This document shows positions 9,251 through 17,458 of a stretch of 64,000 nucleotides of DNA, piece after piece; the stretch's first letter is position 1, and each line of letters starts with the position of its first letter. Origin of the DNA: Pseudoxanthomonas sp. F37. Its GTDB lineage: Bacteria > Pseudomonadota > Gammaproteobacteria > Xanthomonadales > Xanthomonadaceae. The stretch is from NCBI RefSeq assembly GCF_022965755.1, contig NZ_CP095187.1, positions 1,612,001 to 1,676,000 of the forward strand, in the 5' to 3' direction. A model generated the notes under the pieces. That model did not search any database and was not told the origin of the DNA. It saw only the letters and a program-made list of their open reading frames with translations. Position numbers and translations under genes: made by a program.

Positions 9251-10138
9251 CTACCAGGACGCGCCACCGTCCTTCGCCGTGACAGCCGTGCCCAACTTGT
9301 CGGGATTGGCGACGGTGAAGATATCGCTGATGCGCTCGCCATCGCTCACCGCCACCATCACCGCGACCAGCACGCCATCGCGATAGCGCAGGATGGCCGG
9401 CTCGCCGTTCACCGTGCCCATGCGCCAGTCGATGGCAGGATCCTGTCGCCGATAGGCGGCCCAGAACAACCGTGCAATGCGGAGGGCACCCAGCAGCGGA
9501 CGGATGACCGCCACGGCCTTGCCGCCGCCGTCGGAAACCAGTTGCGCGTCCTCGCGCAGCAGGGCGGTGATGGCGGTCTGGTCGCCGCGGCGGGCGGCCT
9601 GCATGAAGCGCTCCAGCAGGCGACGATGGTTCTCGCGGGGAACATCGAAGCGCGGCCTGCCCGCCTGCACGCGTTCGCGCGCGCGGTGGACCATCTGCCG
9701 GCAGTTCGCCTCGCTCTGGCCCAGCAGGGGCGCGATCTGCGCGTAGTCGTAATCGAAGGCCTCCTTCAGCAGGAAGGCCGCGCGTTCCTCCGGTCCCAAC
9801 CGTTCCAGCACGGCCAGGAAGGCCAGCGAAACCTGTTCGGTCACTTCGGCCGACTGCTCCGGCGAGGGCGATTCGTCGATCTCCGACGGCGGCGGCAGCC
9901 ATGGCCCGGTGTAGTGCTCGCGCTGCACGCGGGCGGCGCGCAGGCGGTCGATGCCCAGGCGGGTGGCGGCGGTGACCAGCCAGGCTTCGGGGTCGCGGAT
10001 GCCCGTCCTGTCGGCCTGCTGCCAGCGCAGCCAGGTGTCCTGGACCACGTCCTCGGCGTCGCTGCGGCTGCCCAGCAGGCGGTAGGACAGCCCGAACAGG
10101 CGGGAGCGGTGGCTTTCGAAGGTGTTTTCGGCGTTCAT
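9251..10138 (-). CDS. ECF41-family RNA polymerase sigma factor with fused SnoaL-like regulatory domain
   Basis: This 295-residue sigma-70 factor has region 2 at residues ~8-75 (LFGLSYRLLGSRSDAEDVVQ) and region 4 at residues ~110-165. A C-terminal NTF2/SnoaL-like domain covers residues ~175-290. The DGGGK motif (residues ~208-212) and the NPDKL motif near the C-terminus are the hallmarks of group ECF41, in which the fused domain replaces an anti-sigma factor. The next gene belongs to the carboxymuconolactone-decarboxylase class that normally accompanies ECF41. A TGTCACG-16 nt-CGTC promoter lies just upstream, so autoregulation is likely. The start is set by similarity; no ribosome site is seen. 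Confidence 0.93.
   Translation of the reverse strand: MNAENTFESHRSRLFGLSYRLLGSRSDAEDVVQDTWLRWQQADRTGIRDPEAWLVTAATRLGIDRLRAARVQREHYTGPWLPPPSEIDESPSPEQSAEVTEQVSLAFLAVLERLGPEERAAFLLKEAFDYDYAQIAPLLGQSEANCRQMVHRARERVQAGRPRFDVPRENHRRLLERFMQAARRGDQTAITALLREDAQLVSDGGGKAVAVIRPLLGALRIARLFWAAYRRQDPAIDWRMGTVNGEPAILRYRDGVLVAVMVAVSDGERISDIFTVANPDKLGTAVTAKDGGASW
9258..9284 (-). promoter_or_regulatory. Candidate ECF41 promoter for the carboxymuconolactone decarboxylase-like gene
   Basis: On the minus strand TGTCACG (9284-9278) is followed after exactly 16 bases by CGTC (9261-9258). This matches the known ECF41 consensus (TGTCACA, then CGTC). The site lies in the last codons of the sigma gene and about 45 bases before the partner gene's ATG. 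It would allow the sigma factor to drive its partner independently of its own upstream promoter. Confidence 0.7.
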
Positions 10139-10147
10139 GCGACCAAA

Positions 10148-10174
10148 GACGGGCGAGGGTGCCCGCCCGTGACA
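10148..10174 (-). promoter_or_regulatory. Candidate ECF41 autoregulatory promoter
   Basis: On the minus strand TGTCACG (10174-10168) and CGTC (10151-10148) are separated by 16 bases, the same architecture as the site at 9258-9284. The CGTC ends only 9 bases before the sigma factor's ATG, so a transcript from here would be almost leaderless. The site is between divergent genes and may overlap the fumarase promoter. Confidence 0.7.
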
Positions 10175-10248
10175 CCGGGGCGGGCGGTTACTTTGGCCTA
10201 AAATGGGCGCCTCCGCCCGCTACCCCACCGGCAGCCGCCCGTCGCTCC

Positions 10249-11766
10249 ATGACCTCGATCAAGCAAGAAGACCTCATCCAGTCCATCGCCGATGCCCTGC
10301 AGTACATCAGCTACTACCACCCGGTGGACTACATCAAGCACCTCGCCGCCGCCTACGAACGCGAGGCGTCGCCGGCCGCGAAGGACGCCATCGCCCAGAT
10401 CCTGATCAATTCGCGCATGTGCGCCGAGGGCCACCGCCCGATCTGCCAGGACACCGGCATCGTCACCGTGTTCCTCGAGATCGGCATGGACGTGCGCTGG
10501 GACGACGCCACGATGGGCGTGGAGGACATGGTCCACGAGGGCGTGCGCCGCGCCTACAACCATCCGGACAACAAGCTGCGCGCCAGCGTGCTGGCCGACC
10601 CGGCCGGCAAGCGCACCAACACCAAGGACAACACGCCGGGCGTGGTCAACGTGAAGGTGGTGCCGGGCAACACGGTCGAGGTGATCGTCGCCGCCAAGGG
10701 CGGCGGTTCCGAAGCGAAGTCGAAGTTCGCCATGCTCAACCCGTCCGACTCCATCGTCGACTGGGTGCTGAAGACCGTGCCGACCATGGGCGCCGGCTGG
10801 TGCCCGCCGGGCATGCTGGGCATCGGCATCGGCGGTACCGCCGAAAAGGCGATGCTGCTGGCGAAGGAGTCGCTGATGGAGCCGATCGACATCACCGACC
10901 TGCAGGCACGTGGCCCGTCCAACCGCGCCGAAGAACTGCGGCTGGAGCTGTACGAGAAGGTCAACGCGCTGGGCATCGGCGCACAGGGCCTGGGTGGCCT
11001 GACCACCGTGCTGGACATCAAGGTCAAGGATTACCCGACCCATGCGGCCAACCTGCCGGTGGCGATGATCCCGAACTGCGCGGCCACCCGCCACGCGCAC
11101 TTCACCCTCGACGGCAGCGGCCCGGTCATGCTGGACCCGCCGTCGCTGGAAGACTGGCCGCAGCTGACCTACGACGCCTCCAAGGGCCGTCGCGTGAACC
11201 TCGACACGCTGACCCGCGAGGACGTGGCCAGCTGGAAGCCGGGCGAAGTGCTGCTGCTCAACGGCAAGCTGCTGACGGGCCGCGACGCCGCGCACAAGCG
11301 CATGGTCGACATGCTCAACAAGGGCGAGGCCCTGCCGGTGGACTTGAAGGGCCGCTTCATCTACTACGTGGGCCCGGTCGATCCGGTGCGCGATGAGGTC
11401 GTCGGCCCCGCCGGCCCGACCACCGCCACCCGCATGGACAAGTTCACCGAGCAGGTGCTGGCGCAGACCGGCCTGCTGGGCATGGTCGGCAAGGCCGAGC
11501 GCGGCCCGGCGGCGATCGAGGCCATCAGGAAGCACCAGTCGGCCTATCTGATGGCGGTGGGCGGCGCGGCGTACCTGGTCTCGAAGGCGATCAAGGCGGC
11601 CAAGGTCGTCGGCTTCGCCGACCTGGGCATGGAGGCCATCTACGAGTTCACCGTGCAGGACATGCCGGTGACGGTGGCCGTCGATTCGCAGGGGACCTCG
11701 GTGCACCAGACCGGCCCGAAGGAATGGCAGGCGCGGATCGGGAAGATTCCGGTGGTGGTGGCCTGA
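10249..11766 (+). CDS. Class I (4Fe-4S) fumarate hydratase
   Basis: A 505-residue iron-sulfur fumarase that would interconvert fumarate and malate in the TCA cycle. The N-terminal alpha-type domain carries the cluster-binding environment (MCAEGHRPICQDTGIVTVF), GKRTNTKDNTPG and GAGWCPPGMLGIGIGG. The C-terminal beta-type domain follows (GEVLLLNGKLLTGRDAAHKR, TTATRMDKF). Both are in one chain as in E. coli FumA/FumB. The frame is open upstream to 10159, but the ATG at 10249 begins the conserved MTSIKQEDLIQSI. It is transcribed divergently from the ECF41 sigma factor and followed within 5 bases by a small unknown gene. Confidence 0.95.
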   Translation: MTSIKQEDLIQSIADALQYISYYHPVDYIKHLAAAYEREASPAAKDAIAQILINSRMCAEGHRPICQDTGIVTVFLEIGMDVRWDDATMGVEDMVHEGVRRAYNHPDNKLRASVLADPAGKRTNTKDNTPGVVNVKVVPGNTVEVIVAAKGGGSEAKSKFAMLNPSDSIVDWVLKTVPTMGAGWCPPGMLGIGIGGTAEKAMLLAKESLMEPIDITDLQARGPSNRAEELRLELYEKVNALGIGAQGLGGLTTVLDIKVKDYPTHAANLPVAMIPNCAATRHAHFTLDGSGPVMLDPPSLEDWPQLTYDASKGRRVNLDTLTREDVASWKPGEVLLLNGKLLTGRDAAHKRMVDMLNKGEALPVDLKGRFIYYVGPVDPVRDEVVGPAGPTTATRMDKFTEQVLAQTGLLGMVGKAERGPAAIEAIRKHQSAYLMAVGGAAYLVSKAIKAAKVVGFADLGMEAIYEFTVQDMPVTVAVDSQGTSVHQTGPKEWQARIGKIPVVVA

Positions 11767-11770
11767 TCGG

Positions 11771-12193
11771 ATGCCCACCGCCGCGCCACGGATCCATGCC
11801 GATTTCAATGGTCTGGTGCGTGGACCGGTGGACGGTCGCGTCTCGGTTGTGCTCGATACTTTCGGTTCGGCGAGAGACCTGTCGAACGCGGGAATCGTGC
11901 TTGAGGAGGGTCTCGCGTTGGTGGCCTACGATGAATCGGATGCCATCGAAGATCTCGAAATCCATGGCACTGCCCGCTACGACCGTTCTCGCCGTGGGTG
12001 GGTGGTCGAATCCGACGAGCGAGGCGTGATGCATGTGCCGGCTGTCGATCGCAGCCGTATCGATCCCGGCTTCCACTGCGTCCGGTGCGCTCACGCTTTG
12101 GATGGGCTGGACGCCTTCCTGCGTGCCGGCGCCTGTCCGCAGTGCGGTACGCCGGTACAGGCCTCTGTGGCCGCCCCCGGATCCAACACCTGA
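11771..12193 (+). CDS. Hypothetical protein with C-terminal zinc-ribbon-like CxxC pair
   Basis: A 140-residue protein that I do not recognise. The N-terminal ~85 residues are beta-rich and acidic, without membrane segments. The C-terminus has two CxxC pairs (CVRC and CPQC, spaced ~20 residues) that could bind zinc. It starts 5 bases after the fumarase stop and ends 20 bases before a GST gene, so the three may be co-transcribed. Codon use and G+C are in line with its neighbours, which supports it as a real gene. No function is proposed. Confidence 0.6.
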   Translation: MPTAAPRIHADFNGLVRGPVDGRVSVVLDTFGSARDLSNAGIVLEEGLALVAYDESDAIEDLEIHGTARYDRSRRGWVVESDERGVMHVPAVDRSRIDPGFHCVRCAHALDGLDAFLRAGACPQCGTPVQASVAAPGSNT

Positions 12194-12212
12194 ATACCAG
12201 CAGGCGACCCGC

Positions 12213-12848
12213 ATGACGACGACGTTGTACTACTCCCGCAGCACCGCCAGCCTGGTCGTCCACTGGCTGCTGATCGAACTGGACATCCCGCACGCGTTGC
12301 GGGAACTGGATTTCGACAGGCGCGACCAGAAATCCGAGGACTACCTGAAGCTCAACCCTGCCGGCGTGGTGCCCACGCTGGTGATGGACGGGCAGGTGGT
12401 CACCGAGACCGCGGCCATCCTGATGCACCTGGCCGATACCCGTCCCCGCGCCGAGCTGGCGCCTGCGGTGGCGACCACCCAGCGCGCGCAGTACTACCGC
12501 TGGATGCTGTTCTGCGCCAACACGCTGATGCCTGCCTACCGCGCGTGGTTCTATGCCGACGAGATCGCGGGCCCGGAGAACGCCGAGGCCAGCCGGCTGC
12601 ACGCACGACTCAAGCTGGAACGCGCGTGGCAGCAGGTCGCCGACCATCTGGAGGCGCACGGCCCCTACCTGCTGGGCGCGCAGCGCTGCGCCGCCGACTT
12701 CCTGCTGACCATGCTGATGCGCTGGTCGCGCAACATGCCCAGGCCGACCGACAGCTGGCCGGTGTTGCATGCCCACGCGCAGCGCATGAAGGCGCTGCCG
12801 AGCTTCAAGGAAGTCTATGCCCGCGAGGGGCTGACGGACTGGACGTGA
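12213..12848 (+). CDS. Glutathione S-transferase family protein
   Basis: A 211-residue GST. The thioredoxin-like N-terminal domain has the cis-proline segment AGVVPTLVMDG and the glutathione-binding VTETAAILMHLAD. An all-helical C-terminal domain covers residues ~85-211. The N-terminal YYSRSTAS places Ser and Tyr where the catalytic residue of bacterial GSTs lies. ATG at 12213 was chosen because the fold starts there. A role in detoxifying conjugation is inferred; the substrate is unknown. Confidence 0.9.
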   Translation: MTTTLYYSRSTASLVVHWLLIELDIPHALRELDFDRRDQKSEDYLKLNPAGVVPTLVMDGQVVTETAAILMHLADTRPRAELAPAVATTQRAQYYRWMLFCANTLMPAYRAWFYADEIAGPENAEASRLHARLKLERAWQQVADHLEAHGPYLLGAQRCAADFLLTMLMRWSRNMPRPTDSWPVLHAHAQRMKALPSFKEVYAREGLTDWT

Positions 12849-12864
12849 CGATCGCCGGGCCCAA

Positions 12865-13006
12865 TGCAGGAGCGACGCAAGTCGCGACCGCGGATCCTGA
12901 AATGGCGTGAAACCAAGGTCATGCGCATTTCGCCTGCAAAATGCATCGCTTGGAGCAGTGTTCCTGCCCGTCTTGGCATGCGGTCGCGACTCACGTCGCT
13001 CCTACA
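12865..13006. repeat. Inverted-repeat element (GTAGGAGCGACGTGAGTCGCGACCGC type)
   Basis: A 142-bp element with near-perfect inverted 27-base ends. The left arm is at 12865-12891 (GCAGGAGCGACGCAAGTCGCG) and the right arm at 12980-13006, whose reverse complement differs at only a few bases. Each arm is itself partly palindromic (CGAC...GTCG). This is a known style of dispersed intergenic repeat in Xanthomonadaceae and Pseudomonas. It lies between two convergent genes and could act as a transcription terminator hairpin. Confidence 0.7.
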
Positions 13007-13024
13007 ACAGCCAGTACCGGTCAC

Positions 13025-14143
13025 TCAGTCCACGTATTCGTCGAACTTCCTGCCGCCCTGGAACGGCATCAGGTGCTGGCGCAGGATGCCGCGCGGCACC
13101 GTTTCCAGCTTCATCACGCCATATTCCCCTGGCCAGTCTTCCTGCTTCGGCGGCAGCTTGAAGGTGCCCATCAGCATGTCCACCAGCGGCAGGTGGATGG
13201 CGTAGTTCACGTCCAGGTAGTCCTTGTGCCGCGCGTGGTGCCAGTGGTGGTAGCGCGGCAGCACCAGCAGGTATTCCAGCCAGCCGAAGCGGATGCCGAG
13301 GTTGGCATGCGCCAGCACGGCCTGCAGCCCGACCAGGATCACGTAGGCGTTCACCGCCGGCGTGGAGAAGCCCAGCACCAGCAGCGGCAGCAGCACCGCG
13401 CTGCGGGTCAGCACGATCTCCACGATATGGATGCGCGAACCCGCCAGCCAGTCCATTTCGCGGCTGGAGTGGTGCACGGCGTGGAAGCGCCAGAGCCAGG
13501 GGATGTTGTGGTACGCGCGGTGCAGCAGCGCCTGCGCCAGGTCGGCCACGAACACGGCGATCAGGAACTGCGCCCACACCGGCAGCGACTGGATCGCGTC
13601 CTTCAGGGCCGGGAAGGCGGCCAGCCCCGCGATGGTGGACGTGGATGCGGTCACCAGGATCAGGATGAACTGCACCAGCACGTGGCTCATGAAGAAGTAC
13701 GCCACGTCCGTGCGCCACCCCGGCCGCAGCGGCGAGATGCGGCGCTTGCCCAGGTAGTGCTCCAGCGGCACGAACACCAGGGCCGAGAAGAACAGCGAGA
13801 TGACGAACCAGTCCAGGCCCAGCGAGTACGGGGTCTTGCCGATGGCGTCGAACTGCACGTTGGTGCCGCCCGACAGCACAGCCAGGGTCGCGCTGCCCAC
13901 GCCGACCAGCGCGATGCGCTTGTTGCGGTCGCGCAGGATGGCCCAGGTGCCCATGGCGAACGCCGCCGCCAGCCCCACCAGCAACAGGTGGCGGGCGAAC
14001 TGCTCGTTGTACGCCGCGCGGAACTCCTTGCTGGTCAGCAGTTCCGGGAAATGGAAACAGGCCACCGCCATCAGGCTGAGCAGGCCCAGCATGGCGGAGG
14101 CATAGGCGAAGAACGAACGGCGCGGGCGCGGCATGGGGGGCAT
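13025..14143 (-). CDS. Sterol desaturase / fatty acid hydroxylase superfamily membrane protein
   Basis: A 372-residue integral membrane protein with about eight hydrophobic helices. It has the histidine boxes of the non-haem di-iron membrane oxygenase family: HRAYH, HAVHH and YHHWHHARH in residues ~205-310. The C-terminal part matches fatty_acid_hydroxylase (PF04116). The N-terminal ~100 residues add extra helices of unknown role. Oxidation of a lipid or isoprenoid is implied; the substrate is not known. It reads towards the GST gene, with the inverted repeat at 12865-13006 in between. Confidence 0.85.
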   Translation of the reverse strand: MPPMPRPRRSFFAYASAMLGLLSLMAVACFHFPELLTSKEFRAAYNEQFARHLLLVGLAAAFAMGTWAILRDRNKRIALVGVGSATLAVLSGGTNVQFDAIGKTPYSLGLDWFVISLFFSALVFVPLEHYLGKRRISPLRPGWRTDVAYFFMSHVLVQFILILVTASTSTIAGLAAFPALKDAIQSLPVWAQFLIAVFVADLAQALLHRAYHNIPWLWRFHAVHHSSREMDWLAGSRIHIVEIVLTRSAVLLPLLVLGFSTPAVNAYVILVGLQAVLAHANLGIRFGWLEYLLVLPRYHHWHHARHKDYLDVNYAIHLPLVDMLMGTFKLPPKQEDWPGEYGVMKLETVPRGILRQHLMPFQGGRKFDEYVD

Positions 14144-14181
14144 CCTTGGCAGGCGGTACGGGTCCTGCGCCCGATCTTACG

Positions 14182-14601
14182 TCAGACGATGCGGTTTCCG
14201 GCCGCGTCCACCACCGGCTCGCCGTCTTCCTTGCGGAAGGCGCCGCGCTGCGGCTGAGGCAGGATGTCCAGCACCGTTTCCGATGGGCGGCAGAGCTTCG
14301 TGCCCAGGGCGGTGACCACGATGGGGCGGTTGATCAGCACCGGATGGGCCACCATGGCCTCGACGAGGGTCGCGTCGTCGGCGTCGGCCAGGCCCAGTTC
14401 CGCGTAGCGCGGTTCCTTCGTGCGCACCACCTCGCGCACGGGCACGCCTATGGCCGCGATCAACGCCAGCAGCGTGGCGCGGTCGGGCGGCGTGCGCAGG
14501 TATTCGACGACGTGCGGCTCGATGCCGGCATTGCGGATCAGCCCCAGCGTGTTGCGCGAGGTGCCGCAGGCGGGGTTGTGGTAGATCGTCACCTCGTCCA
14601 T
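14182..14601 (-). CDS. arsC: Arsenate reductase (glutaredoxin-type ArsC)
   Basis: A 139-residue thioredoxin-fold reductase of the ArsC/YffB superfamily. The catalytic Cys12 lies in HNPACGTSRNTL. The arginines expected for arsenate ArsC are present in VVRTKEP and LINRPIV (equivalent to Arg60 and Arg94 of E. coli ArsC). It would reduce arsenate to arsenite with glutathione/glutaredoxin. No arsR or arsB is adjacent. Its ATG overlaps the stop of the phospholipase gene by one base (TGATG), so translation is coupled. YfgD-like family members of unknown substrate are the alternative. Confidence 0.85.
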   Translation of the reverse strand: MDEVTIYHNPACGTSRNTLGLIRNAGIEPHVVEYLRTPPDRATLLALIAAIGVPVREVVRTKEPRYAELGLADADDATLVEAMVAHPVLINRPIVVTALGTKLCRPSETVLDILPQPQRGAFRKEDGEPVVDAAGNRIV

Positions 14602-15785
14602 CAGTACCAGTCCAGCAGCGATATGCCCAGGCCCAGGTAGGTGGCCTTGTGGTTGTAGTCGATCAGGCTTTCGCCGTAGCCATGGAACAGCTGCACGTGG
14701 CCACGGAAGGTGCGGTTGATCGGGAAGCCGTAGTCCACCTGCAGCGCGCCGTGCGAATCCTCGCCGCCGCGCAACGAGTGGCGTCCCAGCACGGTGAAGA
14801 CGTGGCCGTCGCGTGCGTAGGTCAGCATGGCGTCGCCACGGCCGATGTAATCCTCGATGTCCGGGTTGTCGTCGTCGTTGCCGTCGGGCACGCGGTACCA
14901 GGGCCGCACCACGAAGGCCCAGTTCTCACGGTCCAGGCCGATGGTGGCGATGACCCGGTTCCAGCTGCGCGAGAGCGGGTCTCCGCGGCCGTTGGACTGG
15001 TGGTTGATGCCGATGCCGGCCATGCGGCCCTTCCAGCCGGCGATGCTGTAGTTGTTGCGGAACACCAGCATCACTTCCGGCTCGTAGTTGGTCTCGCGGA
15101 AGGGGCGCGACTCCTCGCCGTTGTAGACCTGCCAGCGCGAGCTCTGGGTGTACGCGCCCCAGATGTCGCCGTTGTCGCCGAACAGGTTCTCGGCGAACTT
15201 GGTCTTGAAGCTGAGCTGGAACTTGGCCTCGATGTCCTGCAACGCCTGCGGCTCGGTCACCGTGTTGTCGGGATTCGGGGACGAGGGCGTTTCGTTGACC
15301 CGGCTGGTCCAGAACGCCGGCAGCAGGTACAGCGGCTTGTAGCCGCGCAGCTGGAACACGCCCAGCTTGGAGTCCTTGGCCAGTTCCCAGCGGCTGTCCA
15401 GCAGGGAGCCGCGGCCGGCATTGGCGATCAGGCCGGCATCGCCCGGATCGTCGGCACGGAACCAGGCTCCCAGCCGGCGGCGGGTGCGCTCGCTCATGGC
15501 CAGTTCCTGGTCCTGCGCCTCGGCGGCGGCGCGCGCCTCGGCCCGCGCCCTGGCGCGCGCGGCCGCTTCGGCCTCTTTCGCCGCCGTCGCTTCCTCGTCG
15601 GCGCGCCGGGTGTCGGCGGCGGTGCGGCCCAGCGCAGCGTCGTAACAGGCCAGGCGGGCGGCATCGTTCTCCAGCGAGAAGCAGGCCTCGGCGGGCGTGG
15701 CGGTCGGCGCGCCTTCCTGGGCGTGGGCGCTCAGTCCGTATGTAACTCCAATTACCAGCGGAAGCAGTCGGATGCGATGCGTCAT
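14601..15785 (-). CDS. pldA: Outer-membrane phospholipase A
   Basis: A 394-residue exported protein. It has a signal peptide (residues 1-22, cleavage after AHA), an Ala/Glu/Arg-rich probable coiled-coil segment (residues ~60-95) and then the OMPLA beta-barrel. The catalytic motif GINHQSNGRGDPLSRSWNR carries the His and Ser of the active site, and the C-terminus ends in aromatic Tyr as for outer-membrane barrels. It would hydrolyse acyl chains of phospholipids that have moved to the outer leaflet. The helical insert before the barrel makes it longer than E. coli PldA. It overlaps arsC by one base. Confidence 0.92.
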   Translation of the reverse strand: MTHRIRLLPLVIGVTYGLSAHAQEGAPTATPAEACFSLENDAARLACYDAALGRTAADTRRADEEATAAKEAEAAARARARAEARAAAEAQDQELAMSERTRRRLGAWFRADDPGDAGLIANAGRGSLLDSRWELAKDSKLGVFQLRGYKPLYLLPAFWTSRVNETPSSPNPDNTVTEPQALQDIEAKFQLSFKTKFAENLFGDNGDIWGAYTQSSRWQVYNGEESRPFRETNYEPEVMLVFRNNYSIAGWKGRMAGIGINHQSNGRGDPLSRSWNRVIATIGLDRENWAFVVRPWYRVPDGNDDDNPDIEDYIGRGDAMLTYARDGHVFTVLGRHSLRGGEDSHGALQVDYGFPINRTFRGHVQLFHGYGESLIDYNHKATYLGLGISLLDWY

Positions 15786-15836
15786 GCGGGGTCGCTCGGT
15801 GGGGGCGCCGCCATTCTGCCAGCCGGCGCGCGAAGA

Positions 15837-16322
15837 TCAGAAGATCCAGGCGAAGACGAACAGGCCCAGCATCGCAAAGGCCAGTCCCAGCTTCAGCACC
15901 ACGCCCAGCACGATGCCCAGCCACGTGCCCAGCCCGACCGTGGTGGCCTGGCGGAGCTCGCGGCCATGCCACAGTTCGCCCAGCAGCGCGCCGACGAAGG
16001 GGCCGGCCAACAGGCCGATGGGCATGAAGAACAGGCCGGCGAACGTGCCGATCACCGTGCCCAGCAACGCCTTGCGGCTGGCGCCCACGCGCTGCGCGCC
16101 GATGGCCGTGGAAACGATGTCCACCACGAAGGAAAGCGCCGTCAGCACGCCCAGCACCACCAGCGTGACCCAGCCGATCTGCTGGAAGTCGCCCGCCCAG
16201 GCGGCCAGCAGCATGCCCGCGAACACCAGCGGCAGGCCGGGCAGGGCGGGCAGCAGCACGCCGGCGATGCCGACCAGGATCAGCACGATGGCCATGGCGT
16301 AATACAGGAACTGGATGTCCAA
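15837..16322 (-). CDS. DUF456 family membrane protein
   Basis: A 161-residue integral membrane protein with a glycine- and leucine-rich hydrophobic profile (about four to five helices). The DUF456 signature includes GVLLPALPGLPLVFAGMLLA and GPFVGALLGEL. The start codon is TTG at 16322, supported by AGGAG six bases upstream; no ATG fits. It lies upstream of the phospholipase gene on the same strand, 51 bases away. Function is unknown in the family. Confidence 0.85.
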   Translation of the reverse strand: MDIQFLYYAMAIVLILVGIAGVLLPALPGLPLVFAGMLLAAWAGDFQQIGWVTLVVLGVLTALSFVVDIVSTAIGAQRVGASRKALLGTVIGTFAGLFFMPIGLLAGPFVGALLGELWHGRELRQATTVGLGTWLGIVLGVVLKLGLAFAMLGLFVFAWIF

Positions 16323-16551
16323 TCAATTCTCCTACGGAATCAAGGGGTTGCCGGGGGCTTGACTTTATCGTCGAGGCGTTTGCATTTTCACAAATGCCGG
16401 GTTACTGTGCGGCCGCTGCCGTTGCCAAGGTCACCGTGAATCGTGGCCTGATGGGGTAGATCCATGATCCGCTACATCCTTGTACCTCGCTTCCTCCTTG
16501 CAACCAGCCGCCCAGCAGGCGTATCCACCACCCGTTTCAAGGAGCAAGTAG

Positions 16552-16761
16552 ATGTCTGATCGTGAAACCGGAACCGTGAAATGGTTCAACGATGCCAAGG
16601 GCTTCGGCTTCATCAGCCGCGAAAATGGTGAAGACGTGTTCGTGCATTTCCGTGCCATCCAGACCCAGGGCTTCAAGAGCCTCAAGGAAGGCCAGAAGGT
16701 CACCTTCACCGTCGTGCAGGGCCAGAAGGGCCTGCAGGCCGATGCGGTGCAGCCGGTCTGA
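16552..16761 (+). CDS. Cold-shock protein (CspA family)
   Basis: A 69-residue cold-shock domain with both RNA-binding motifs: RNP1 as KGFGFISR and RNP2 as DVFVHF. It binds single-stranded nucleic acid and acts as an RNA chaperone. An AAGGAG ribosome site precedes the ATG. The ~110 bases upstream are non-coding and could be the long 5' leader typical of csp genes. A strong terminator follows at 16799-16832. Confidence 0.95.
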   Translation: MSDRETGTVKWFNDAKGFGFISRENGEDVFVHFRAIQTQGFKSLKEGQKVTFTVVQGQKGLQADAVQPV

Positions 16762-16798
16762 CCTGGCCCATCGAACCGCGCATCCGCGCGGGCTCCAC

Positions 16799-16832
16799 AA
16801 AAAAGCCCGGCATGCGCCGGGCTTTTTCTTTT
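16799..16832. terminator. Rho-independent terminator (bidirectional)
   Basis: The stem GCCCGGC / GCCGGGC has a 4-base loop and is flanked by A and T runs on both sides. It can terminate the cold-shock gene on the plus strand and the convergent glycine-zipper lipoprotein gene on the minus strand. Confidence 0.9.
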
Positions 16833-16846
16833 CCGGTGGCCGGGAG

Positions 16847-17320
16847 TCAGCGGATGACCACGCGGCCGTTCTGGATGCGCACATAGGTGTTCTCGCGTAC
16901 GCCGCCCAGATCGTGCTGGTTGATCGTCACGCGGCGGCCGTCGTCCATGCGCACGGTGATGTTGTAGGTATCGCCGGTGGTCCGGTTCTGGATGGCGTTG
17001 CCGGCTGCCGCACCGGCGACCGCACCGGCCACGGTGGCGACGTTCTTGTTGCCCTCGCTGCCGCCGGTGCGATCGGAGATCTGGCGCCCGGCGACCGCGC
17101 CGACGATGCCGCCCAGCACCGCGCCGGTGGCCGAGGGCGCGCTGCGGCCCGACGGGACCACGTCGATGCGCTCGACGATGCCGCAGTCGGCGCAGTAACG
17201 GTTGGCCGGCGCGCTGTTGTAGCCGCCGCCATAGCCGCTGGAGTAGCCCGGCGAGGTGCTGGCGCAGCCTGCGAGGGCGAGGGTGGCGGTCAGGCCGATG
17301 GCGATCAGACGCATGTTCAT
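16847..17320 (-). CDS. Glycine-zipper 2TM lipoprotein (SlyB/Pcp-like)
   Basis: A 157-residue predicted lipoprotein with a signal peptide and lipobox LALAGC (Cys at ~18). A central glycine-zipper double hairpin follows, with repeated GxxxG/AxxxG (GAVLGGIVGAVAG and GAVAGAAAGNA). The C-terminal domain is beta-rich (TYNITVRMDDGRRVTIN). The ATG at 17320 follows GGAGG. Members sit in the outer membrane; SlyB-type proteins are envelope-stress associated. A second glycine-zipper gene is present at 21487-22302. Confidence 0.88.
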   Translation of the reverse strand: MNMRLIAIGLTATLALAGCASTSPGYSSGYGGGYNSAPANRYCADCGIVERIDVVPSGRSAPSATGAVLGGIVGAVAGRQISDRTGGSEGNKNVATVAGAVAGAAAGNAIQNRTTGDTYNITVRMDDGRRVTINQHDLGGVRENTYVRIQNGRVVIR

Positions 17321-17458
17321 GGAAGCCTCCTGAGGGTGGGGCGGCCGACACGGCGCGGTCCCTTCACCGGCATGCTCCACACGCACGCGTGAACATCATG
17401 ACAATCGGGCCGCTTGTGCGGCCCGGATGTCAGGTGCGATTCAGACGTGCGCCACGCC

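Noticed and set aside
8068-9282. A 404-codon plus-strand frame opposite the TRIC and AhpD-like genes
   Set aside because: Gln/Arg/His-rich antisense shadow. Both minus-strand genes have clear family motifs.
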